From Fulvivirga maritima (GTDB lineage Bacteria > Bacteroidota > Bacteroidia > Cytophagales > Cyclobacteriaceae): a DNA stretch of 64,000 bases. Within the stretch, counting starts at the first letter, position 1. Each line of letters starts with the position of its first letter. The translations under genes were made by a program, and so were the position numbers. Shown piece after piece: positions 57,901 to 64,000 of the stretch. The DNA lies in NCBI RefSeq assembly GCF_021389955.1, contig NZ_CP089980.1, positions 743,501 to 807,500 on the forward strand, given 5' to 3'. Below the pieces are notes generated by a model that saw only the letters and a program-made list of their open reading frames with translations, had not been told where the DNA came from and searched no databases.

Positions 57901-58320
57901 GTGATTTTCAATATCATAGGACAGGTAAAAGGAGCAGGTAACAGCGATGAGCAATTAGACTATCACTTTACTGACGAAAGGCCTACTGCAGACTTGAGCT
58001 ACTACAGACTAAAGCAAGTAGACTTTGATGGCAGTTATCAGTATTCTTCAATTGTATCTATCGCCAGTGATCAAGGTGACTATCAAGTTCTCATTAATCC
58101 TAATCCATTTGATAAATTCACCACATTTAGAGTGAATGGCGCCCATAAGAATGATCAAATCAACGTGACTCTAATGGATAATTCCGGGAAGTTAATGAAG
58201 CGCTTAGAAGGAGGCCCTGCTATCAAGCTTTACAGAGAAGAGTTATCATCAGGACTTTACATCTATAAGATATATGTGAATAAGCAATTGATAAAAACTG
58301 GCAAACTTATTATTGAATAA
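54931..58320 (+). CDS. Large T9SS-exported surface protein with Ig-like repeats
   Basis: 1129 residues. A signal peptide begins after a charged 27-residue extension and ends around AQAQ (residue 49). Residues 50-300 are a beta-rich domain beginning GGAPILDPNADGYVS, seen in large Bacteroidota surface proteins. Then at least three bacterial Ig-like repeats of about 80 residues (SVSGSSSEATGTVIELLV, SVSGTSSEASGTVINVRV, SVSGTSPSADGSEIDVYI), each ending WTLSGL/WTVTGL/WTLGGL. A second region with paired cysteines and TATV repeats follows. The C-terminal 80 residues (INPNPFDKFTTF to KTGKLIIE) are a type A T9SS sorting domain. Probable role in adhesion or surface display. Confidence 0.85.
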   Translation: MSLLNMIAHLKDKLYTRHKGLISSCLKSLSLIITVCTLAILTVNQAQAQTPGLIIDPAAGGAPILDPNADGYVSADNGGFISNDNTESEIAYQPITVPEVEPTSDVASGPACGFTDFADDATRYVAASYLDASDNWLFRFRLGGFSPNSKGYSILIDTDNLFGSGSDPNYVSGNPGFEIEIELVTNFGVRLYDVDGTTTPTLMTTLGYDDYAQKSIAQSSSCGDFDYFYDFYIPFSTITFYFPSITTSTPMRLVANTVINTQSALSGNISDIGGIDDNAYGNNVEKMWGIIADNQVATAPDDINAGFPPSRSVAPVISSPVSIGATSVSGSSSEATGTVIELLVNNISVGTTTVSGGSWTLSGLTALSENDILTATATASGESVSLFSNEVSVGASCSAAPSITCGGRKGIEVSTTTSLPVGTILNAYNPDHASFPGPISTFTVTTPGTLFVIACNGSNSGCNSGTNCQPNGTYWATVQEPGKCESIPSAPFCTGGGSSASTPPIISTTSVTTSTTTITGTSTSGFKIFLFIDGDYVSTTTANGSGAWSFSGLSLSLGQTLQVRALQSGQCLSPIASRIVTEQSTAPTITGPIVNGATSVSGTSSEASGTVINVRVGGVTVGTTTVDANGNWTVTGLSLSTGQVITATATAPGELVSAASSSFTVLAASATPSITGSYSEGDTSVSGTSPSADGSEIDVYIDGGELGSTNTSAGNWTLGGLNSANSDLYAGGVLTATATESGKAESTPSAGNTVNCQPPLTNRTVNVISNEVCENTTAQVEITNSEDGVIYTLRDNGDTVDKSTSLLGTGGAITFDSFELTASETLQIKALKIPDFTCTGLNSNTAAITVYDNPADDRAITSTATTIEPGESTNIEVANSEPGVEYLLRDDADDSEIGTAVTGTGSTILLPTGNLNTTTTFNVLTTKTSPIICSIEQLNTATVTVNPILPVELISFTAKKDIDNMLVHLKWTTASEINNDFFIIERSSDGVIFNIIGQVKGAGNSDEQLDYHFTDERPTADLSYYRLKQVDFDGSYQYSSIVSIASDQGDYQVLINPNPFDKFTTFRVNGAHKNDQINVTLMDNSGKLMKRLEGGPAIKLYREELSSGLYIYKIYVNKQLIKTGKLIIE

Positions 58321-58520
58321 TACTGCTTTAATTCATCTTATATAAAGGATTTTAAGAGCAATGGAATGAAAACAAATGATAGGACCTTCAAATGAATGAC
58401 ATGCCTTATTAAAAAATTATCAAAAAACAGCCCGTTAAAGAGATTGAAATTACTAACTTAATAATATAAACACGTTTAATTTATATAAATTGCAATAATT
58501 AAGTCATTTCATTAAGAAAA

Positions 58521-58551
58521 TTTGAATAAAAGAAAGGTTTCCTTACCTTTG
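58521..58551 (+). promoter_or_regulatory. Promoter of tRNA-like RNA copy 2
   Basis: TTTG (58521-58524), 19 bases, TACCTTTG (58544-58551). Confidence 0.85.
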
Positions 58552-58556
58552 AAATA

Positions 58557-58748
58557 TCAATTAACGAATTGATCTACACTGTAGGGTGATGAAACAGGCA
58601 GACATGCCCTCCGGTCTCGAGGGTGGAGGTCACGGGATAAATTCTTTCAGGTATCCAATAACACTTAAAAGCACTAACCGCTCCGTGGAGGTTCGAATCC
58701 TCCCTCTACAGCTACAAAAAAGACAGCTTTACCGGCTGTCTTTTTTTA
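58557..58748 (+). ncRNA. Leu-tRNA-like RNA, copy 2
   Basis: Body 58580-58711. It differs from copy 1 by a single base within the 132-nt body (CCGCTTC to CCGCTCC in the extended region). The terminator is GACAGC/GCTGTC (58722-58740), which differs from copies 1 and 3 by a compensatory pair and keeps the hairpin. It lies between the surface-protein gene and the S41 protease gene, 156 bases ahead of the latter. Confidence 0.75.
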
Positions 58749-58903
58749 TTTTAAGCTCACCTTATTCTATCTTTAAGAATAAACAATAAATGCGCCTTAT
58801 TGCGTTAATTACTATTCGATGAAACACTTGGCGAGTTCATTGATTTTTTTTTCGTTATTCAACCAAACCCACGATCTTAATCTGATTTTTAAATTATACC
58901 TAT

Positions 58904-60448
58904 ATGTTCCAAAATGTATTGAAGAAGATAAGGAATAATAGCTTTATTATGCTGGCATCTGCCCTGGCTATTATTTCCTGTAATGATGATGACACCGTTG
59001 ACAATGGCATATCAGATGCAGTAAACAGTGAGCAAGCAACATTGGATTCTATATTTTTATATGCCAAAGAAATTTACTTCTGGAATGAAGATCTTCCCGA
59101 GTATGATGAATTTGCTCCCAGAAATTACGCCTCTTCATCTGGTGAAGAACTGGAAAACTTACAAGCTGCTTTATTTGACATCACTCAATATCCTATAAAC
59201 CCAGATACTGGCAATCCTTATGAATACCTGGGGCCAGGAGTAGGCTCACCTAAGTACTCATATATAGAGGAAAATGGCTCTACCAGCTCTCAGTTAGGGT
59301 CTTTAGCCGTTAACCCTTTAGATGGTGAAGACGAGGGTTATGGTTTTGCTCTCACAGCTATAGGCACTGAAGATATTCGGGTAAGGTATGTTACCAATGG
59401 CTCACCGGCTCATGACCTTGGCATAAGAAGGGGCGACAAGCTAATAGCCATCAACGGCCAGAGTCTTAGTGTGGCTACACAATCAGATATTGACTTTATT
59501 AATGGTGCCTTTGATGATAATTCATTTACTGCCACCATGGTAGATTCAGAAAATGACACCGCTGATTTTGACCTATCTTACTCTACTTTTGAGCTCTCTC
59601 CGGTATTTAAAGATACTGTAATAGAAGCAGCCAACACCAGCATCGGCTATCTGGCTTATGACATGTTTACTTCACTAAGTAACTCTCAAGAAGATTTGGA
59701 AGCTGCTTTTAGCAATTTTGCCAGCGAACAAGTGACCGACCTCATTATAGACTTAAGGTATAATGGCGGAGGCTACGTAGCTACTGCCACGCTACTGACT
59801 AACCTTATTGCTCCAAGCAGTTTAAATGGCAATGTTATGTTTGTAGAGCACTTTAATGAAACTATGAAAAGCGGACAGGCTTCTATACTTAGAAATCAGA
59901 TTTATACTGATGCCAGTGGTAATAGAGTACCATATAATGGCAGGGATCTCACTTATTATGATCTTGATTATAGTGCCGCTGGCAATACCACTCTATTTGA
60001 AAAAGCAGGAACTTTAGAGACTGTAGAAAATGTATATTTTATCACTACCGAAAATACGGCTTCATCTAGTGAATTGGTGATTAATTCGCTAAAACCTTAT
60101 GTTAATGTAACCTTGATAGGAACTACCAGTTATGGTAAACCAATAGGGTTTTTCGGCATTGATATAGATGAATACACCATGTACATTTCTAATTTCCATA
60201 CTTTGAACTCAGAAGGAAACGGTGATTATTTCCAGGGATTTGAGCCAGACTTTGAAGGGTATGATGACGTATCTCGTGACTTTGGTGATCCTGAAGAGTA
60301 TTGTACGTCTGTAGCTATTGGTTTGGCTACTGGCAACCTTCCTAATTCTGGCAGAACTAGCAGAGAAAGTAGCTTTAATGCTATAGAGATTAATAAAACT
60401 CCAAGGTTCAATGGAATGATAGAACAAAGAATCAATATAAAACAATAG
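58904..60448 (+). CDS. S41-family C-terminal-processing-type peptidase, lipoprotein
   Basis: 514 residues. Lipobox IISC (about Cys26) after a hydrophobic helix. An N-terminal helical region, a PDZ domain (RYVTNGSPAHDLGIRRGDKLIAING) and the S41 core with VTDLIIDLRYNGGG and the catalytic Ser in NTASSSELVINSL (about residues 387-389), then GTTSYGKPIGFFG. It cleaves proteins at the envelope. Followed by a strong terminator; no sign of a partner gene. Confidence 0.9.
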   Translation: MFQNVLKKIRNNSFIMLASALAIISCNDDDTVDNGISDAVNSEQATLDSIFLYAKEIYFWNEDLPEYDEFAPRNYASSSGEELENLQAALFDITQYPINPDTGNPYEYLGPGVGSPKYSYIEENGSTSSQLGSLAVNPLDGEDEGYGFALTAIGTEDIRVRYVTNGSPAHDLGIRRGDKLIAINGQSLSVATQSDIDFINGAFDDNSFTATMVDSENDTADFDLSYSTFELSPVFKDTVIEAANTSIGYLAYDMFTSLSNSQEDLEAAFSNFASEQVTDLIIDLRYNGGGYVATATLLTNLIAPSSLNGNVMFVEHFNETMKSGQASILRNQIYTDASGNRVPYNGRDLTYYDLDYSAAGNTTLFEKAGTLETVENVYFITTENTASSSELVINSLKPYVNVTLIGTTSYGKPIGFFGIDIDEYTMYISNFHTLNSEGNGDYFQGFEPDFEGYDDVSRDFGDPEEYCTSVAIGLATGNLPNSGRTSRESSFNAIEINKTPRFNGMIEQRINIKQ

Positions 60449-60456
60449 TCATTTTC

Positions 60457-60502
60457 AGGTCAGCTTTGAACCGCAATAAACAGGTTCAGAGCTGACCTTT
60501 TT
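60457..60502 (+). terminator. Terminator after the S41 peptidase gene
   Basis: AGGTCAGCT-TGAACC (60457-60472) pairs with GGTTCA-AGCTGACCT (60483-60498), one mismatch, then TTTTT. Confidence 0.88.
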
Positions 60503-60644
60503 AACTCATCATCTCCCTCCAGGAAACCTCTATTGAAAATTTATCAATTCGACACCTATAAAAGTCATTGAAATTAAAATACAATCAACAGAATGGTCAT
60601 AAAATTAAATATACTATAATTATATAGCCGATTCATTAATATAA

Positions 60645-60675
60645 TTTGAATAAAAGAAAGGTTTCTTTACCTTTG
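60645..60675 (+). promoter_or_regulatory. Promoter of tRNA-like RNA copy 3
   Basis: TTTG (60645-60648), 19 bases, TACCTTTG (60668-60675). Confidence 0.85.
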
Positions 60676-60680
60676 AAATA

Positions 60681-60873
60681 TCAATTAACGAATTGATCTA
60701 CACTGTAGGGTGATGAAACAGGCAGACATGCCCTCCGGTCTCGGGGGTGGAGGTCACGGGATAAATTCTTTCAAGAATCCAATAACACTTAAAAGTACTA
60801 ACCGCTCCGTGGAGGTTCGAATCCTCCCTCTACAGCAACAAAAAAGGCAGCTCTTAACGGCTGCCTTTTTTTA
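60681..60873 (+). ncRNA. Leu-tRNA-like RNA, copy 3
   Basis: Body 60704-60835. Four bases differ from copy 2: A to G in the anticodon-like stem (CCCTC/GGGGG, a U-A to U-G change that keeps pairing), two in CAAGAATCC and one in AAAAGTACT. The terminator GGCAGC/GCTGCC (60846-60865) with T7 follows. It is convergent with the acidic lipoprotein gene at 60895. Confidence 0.75.
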
Positions 60874-60894
60874 TTGTCATTTTAATGCTCTCAA

Positions 60895-61443
60895 TTATTC
60901 CGGTCCATAATAATACAGACTACCTTTATAATATCCTTTTAACTTATGGCCTTCTTCATTAACCATATCAAAGGTGATTTCATAGTCGTCCCCGTCTTTT
61001 TCTACAGTCATAGCCCCTGAAACGAAGGCGCCTTCCAAGTTTCCGCCTACATCTTCATAATCTCCATAAAATAGTAATCCTGCTTCAATCGCCATATCAC
61101 CGATATAAGTGTATTTTCCTGGGCCAAGTCCCTCTACTTCAGCTGAAGACAATGCTTCAAAAAACATCCCGAACCCTTCTCCATCAACTTCAATTTCACC
61201 ATCACTTTCGTAAACCTCTAAACCGTCAGAATACAGCATTAAGGACAACCAACTTAAATCTTCACCCGACTCCCCTACTACAACGTCTTGAAATTCAAGA
61301 GCACCGCCTTTCAAATTGAATTCGTTATCTTCTATACTTACATAATTACCGGTTATCTCATTTTCATCATCGTCATCAGAACATGATGTCAGTAGCACAA
61401 CACTAAGTGCCACAAAAAGCATTGATTTAAAACATGTCTTCAT
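60895..61443 (-). CDS. Acidic lipoprotein of unknown function
   Basis: 182 residues. Lipobox LLTSC (Cys21), then a run of acidic residues (SDDDDENE). The rest is beta-rich and strongly acidic, with repeated Gly/Tyr/Glu segments and no catalytic motif. Envelope location is clear; function is not recognised. Confidence 0.7.
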   Translation of the reverse strand: MKTCFKSMLFVALSVVLLTSCSDDDDENEITGNYVSIEDNEFNLKGGALEFQDVVVGESGEDLSWLSLMLYSDGLEVYESDGEIEVDGEGFGMFFEALSSAEVEGLGPGKYTYIGDMAIEAGLLFYGDYEDVGGNLEGAFVSGAMTVEKDGDDYEITFDMVNEEGHKLKGYYKGSLYYYGPE

Positions 61444-61521
61444 TTAGTTATAAATTATAGTTATTTATTGACTGAATATTACAATTAAAATTTTATTAAT
61501 AAAATACCTATAACAAAAATA

Positions 61522-61548
61522 AGGCCACTCTCTTAACGAAAGTGGCCT
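61522..61548 (-). terminator. Hairpin downstream of the GH3 gene
   Basis: AGGCCACT (61522-61529) pairs with AGTGGCCT (61541-61548). It closes the GH3 gene on the minus strand. Confidence 0.7.
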
Positions 61549-61572
61549 ACCCAATTAAACTAAACTTAACTA

Positions 61573-63933
61573 CTAGTTATTCTTCAATACTTTCATTTCA
61601 GCATCTAAGTCAAATGTGTTATTTACTTTTTCTGCTGTAATGTTACTATCTACTTTAAAAGAGTCAGACAGTTGAATATCTTTAGATGATGCACCAATTT
61701 TAACAGTGTAAGTACCTTGTTCGGCTACCCACGCGCTCTGCGCATCTACAAATGAGGCCAGATCTTTAGCTTTTAAAGTGAAGCTTATTTTCTCTGATTT
61801 TCCCGGCTTCAAAGTTTTGGTTTTAGCAAATGCTTTCAATTCTGCCTCTGGCTTATCTACCAATACAGCGGGAGCACTAAGGTATAACTGAGCTATTTCT
61901 TTACCAGCTACTTTTCCCGTATTAGTTACTTTAAATGATACCTCTATCTCATCTTTAAAAGTGCCTTCACTGAGCTTAAGATCAGAATACTCAAAAGAAG
62001 TATATGATTTACCATAGCCGAATTCATACACAGGCTGTACGCCAAAAGTGTTAAAATAACGATAGCCTACATAAATACCTTCTTCATAAAATACTTCCTC
62101 AGGGTCAGCAATCGGAGTACCTAACCAGTTGGCAGCAGAAGGATGATTATTATAATCTACCGGGAAAGTCATGGTTAGCTTACCAGAAGGGTTAACTTTT
62201 CCTGAAAATACATCAGCCACAGAGTTACCACCTTCCTGGCCAGGTTGCCAAGCTAGCAATATGGCATCTACCTTATCTTTCCAGCTGGCAGTTTCTATAA
62301 CACCACCAATATTCAGGATTACAATCACTTTCTTGTTTTCAGCATGAAAAGCTTCAGAAACCTTATTGATAAGTTTTATCTCGTCTTGTCCAAGATAGAA
62401 ATCATCATTAATATGACGGTCTTCATTTTCTCCTGAATTGCGGCCAATGGTAATCACAGCTACTTCTGATGACTTAGCCTTTTGCTGCGCAAGATCATCT
62501 TCTAAAGGCATCTCTATCAATCTCTGCGGAACCGCTAGCAACCCTCCATTTTCCTCTCTTCGCTTCATTTCTTTAGCTACTGCATCATCCACGAAAGGCA
62601 CATATTGCTTCTTTAAATCTTCGTCAATTTGATATCCCGCTTTTTTCAGGCCTTCAATCAAAGAAACTGTATAAGCTTCATTCACATCTCCACTTCCTGT
62701 ACCGCCTGCAATAAAATTGTAAGATGTATTACCAAACACAGCAACTGGCGTTGACTTTTCAGTATAAGGCAGAACATTGTCGTTATTTTTTAACAGCACC
62801 ATACCTTCAGCTGCAGCTTGACGAGTTACTTCAGCATGAGCTTTTAAATCTGGCTTATTGCTATACTTGTACTTTTTAAATGTTGGCGAATTAAGTACCA
62901 TATTTAAAATACGCTTCAGGCTCTTGTTTACAGCTTCTTCAGAAATCTTACCTTCTTTCAAGGCTTTTACTAATCTGGCATGCTGCGCTTCCATACCAGG
63001 CATAAGCAAGTCATTACCCGCTTCTATTTGCGCCACCACATCACTTTCTGCTCCTTCTGTCATAATAGATTGAAAACCAGCATAACCACCAAACCAGTCA
63101 GTCATAACAAAGCCTTCGTATCCCCATTCGTCTCTCAAAATAGTAGTAAGCATATCTTTATGAGAAGATGCATACTCACCATTTATTTTATTGTAAGCCG
63201 ACATAATAGTCCATGGCTGAGAATTTTTAATCGCGATTTCAAACCCTCTTAGATACAACTCTCTCATAGCACGCTCAGTGATATGCTCATTGATAGTCAA
63301 CCGATTGGTTTCCTGATTATTAGCAGCATAATGCTTTATAGAAGTACCTACTCCGTTAGACTGTATACCATTTACATAAGCAGCGGCGATTTCACCTGAT
63401 ACCAATGGGTCTTCTGAATAATATTCGAAGTTTCTTCCATTTAGAGGGTTTCTGTGAATATTTAAGGCCGGAGCCAAAAGCACATCAACACCATATTCTT
63501 TCACTTCTTCTCCCATGGCTTTACCCACTTCCTCTATCAGCTCAGTATTCCAGGTAGAAGCCAGTGCTGTACCTACAGGAAAAGCCGTAGCATAGTAAGT
63601 ATTATCATCACCTTTACGCTTAGGCTGAATTCTTAAGCCTGCTGGTCCATCTGCTACTACAGTTTCGGGTATTCCAAGTCTTGGAATGGCCCTGGTACCA
63701 CCAGCAGCACCTAACACACGTACATCTGGCTCACCCTCTAAAGGAACCAAACCAGCATAACCAGGCATTCCTGGTCCTATTAATAAGTCTGCCTTTTCTT
63801 CGGCAGTCATTGCATTTATTACTTCATCAATAGAAGCTTTGCCAAGCTGAGGTGCTTTTTGAGCCACACTCACGTGACTAAAAGTAACCAGCAACGATGC
63901 TCCTAAGGCAAGTTTTTTTAGTTTATCAATCAT
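61573..63933 (-). CDS. GH3 beta-glucosidase-type glycoside hydrolase, secreted
   Basis: 786 residues. Signal peptide to about residue 25 (SVAQ). The GH3 TIM-barrel has ADGPAGLRIQPK, ALNIHRNPLNGRNFEYYSEDP and the nucleophile Asp279 in GFVMTDWFGG. The second alpha/beta domain includes TIGRNSGENEDRHIND, and the C-terminal fibronectin-III-like domain starts near residue 660. Probably cleaves beta-linked glucosides or xylosides outside the cytoplasm. Together with the GH51 gene it suggests plant or algal polysaccharide use. Confidence 0.93.
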   Translation of the reverse strand: MIDKLKKLALGASLLVTFSHVSVAQKAPQLGKASIDEVINAMTAEEKADLLIGPGMPGYAGLVPLEGEPDVRVLGAAGGTRAIPRLGIPETVVADGPAGLRIQPKRKGDDNTYYATAFPVGTALASTWNTELIEEVGKAMGEEVKEYGVDVLLAPALNIHRNPLNGRNFEYYSEDPLVSGEIAAAYVNGIQSNGVGTSIKHYAANNQETNRLTINEHITERAMRELYLRGFEIAIKNSQPWTIMSAYNKINGEYASSHKDMLTTILRDEWGYEGFVMTDWFGGYAGFQSIMTEGAESDVVAQIEAGNDLLMPGMEAQHARLVKALKEGKISEEAVNKSLKRILNMVLNSPTFKKYKYSNKPDLKAHAEVTRQAAAEGMVLLKNNDNVLPYTEKSTPVAVFGNTSYNFIAGGTGSGDVNEAYTVSLIEGLKKAGYQIDEDLKKQYVPFVDDAVAKEMKRREENGGLLAVPQRLIEMPLEDDLAQQKAKSSEVAVITIGRNSGENEDRHINDDFYLGQDEIKLINKVSEAFHAENKKVIVILNIGGVIETASWKDKVDAILLAWQPGQEGGNSVADVFSGKVNPSGKLTMTFPVDYNNHPSAANWLGTPIADPEEVFYEEGIYVGYRYFNTFGVQPVYEFGYGKSYTSFEYSDLKLSEGTFKDEIEVSFKVTNTGKVAGKEIAQLYLSAPAVLVDKPEAELKAFAKTKTLKPGKSEKISFTLKAKDLASFVDAQSAWVAEQGTYTVKIGASSKDIQLSDSFKVDSNITAEKVNNTFDLDAEMKVLKNN

Positions 63934-64000
63934 TTTATTAAGTTATTGTTTATTCAAAAATTCAAACTGTAAAAGCCAATCTTCAAAGCGCTTATACCAG

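Noticed and set aside
54171-60835. The three repeats as integron attC sites flanking cassettes
   Set aside because: No core-site GTTRRRY/RYYYAAC pair and no integrase. Each repeat carries its own promoter and terminator, unlike attC.

Overview
The window looks like chromosome from a Bacteroidota bacterium, most likely of the Cytophagales/Fulvivirga-Reichenbachiella type (lineage is an inference). The signs are: low GC, cargo proteins with type IX secretion (T9SS) C-terminal sorting domains, a PorD/DUF4835 gene, the Bacteroidetes form of RNA polymerase omega, small SC-lipobox lipoproteins, and promoters that follow TTTG-N19-TAnnTTTG exactly. No phage, transposase, CRISPR array, rRNA or canonical tRNA was seen.

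Layout. 1-9.6 kb is core housekeeping: a cNMP-binding regulator and tilS on the minus strand, then OstA/LptA-like, a T9SS cargo protein, bamD, rpoZ-like, coaBC, porD-like, a 73-residue Sm-like protein and recN on the plus strand. 9.66-15.4 kb is a tightly packed six-gene cassette of the uncharacterised STM4011-STM4015 type: LRR protein, ATP-grasp protein, HAD phosphatase, alkaline-phosphatase-fold hydrolase, HemN-like radical SAM and a second radical SAM. 15.4-17.0 kb holds a thioredoxin-reductase-like flavoprotein and its TetR regulator, each with the same inverted-repeat operator. 17.1-24.9 kb has a dicarboxylate transporter, a DinB plus short DnaE translesion pair, an alpha carbonic anhydrase and small genes. 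25-33.6 kb has an ECF sigma/anti-sigma pair, a VWA/AAA pair, an AlbA_2 protein, PhoH and small membrane or secreted proteins. 33.6-53.9 kb is mixed metabolism and regulation: GH51, a bacteriophytochrome hybrid kinase, LysR/YeiH, an M1 peptidase, bestrophin, MarR-family regulators, OsmC, Tag, IlvD. 54-64 kb is a secretion-oriented region with a large Ig-repeat T9SS protein, an S41 protease lipoprotein, an acidic lipoprotein and a GH3 glycosidase.

The most unusual thing seen is a family of three near-identical RNA genes at 54.15-54.34, 58.55-58.75 and 60.68-60.87 kb. Each has its own exact Bacteroidetes promoter and its own rho-independent terminator. The 132-nt body folds like a leucine-type class II tRNA (acceptor, 3-bp D-stem with an 11-nt loop, 7-nt anticodon-like loop, canonical T-arm). 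It has an extra region of about 63 nt where the variable arm should be, no U33, and no usable Leu or Ser anticodon. The terminators covary between copies.

A second pattern is that four genes (tilS, the OstA-like gene, dnaE and a membrane-protein gene at 32.9 kb) are each broken by exactly one extra base in a homopolymer run. Removing that base restores a full-length family-like protein every time. Systematic over-calling in the assembly is the simplest explanation; transcriptional slippage is possible for the A8/A9 cases but not for the C5 case.
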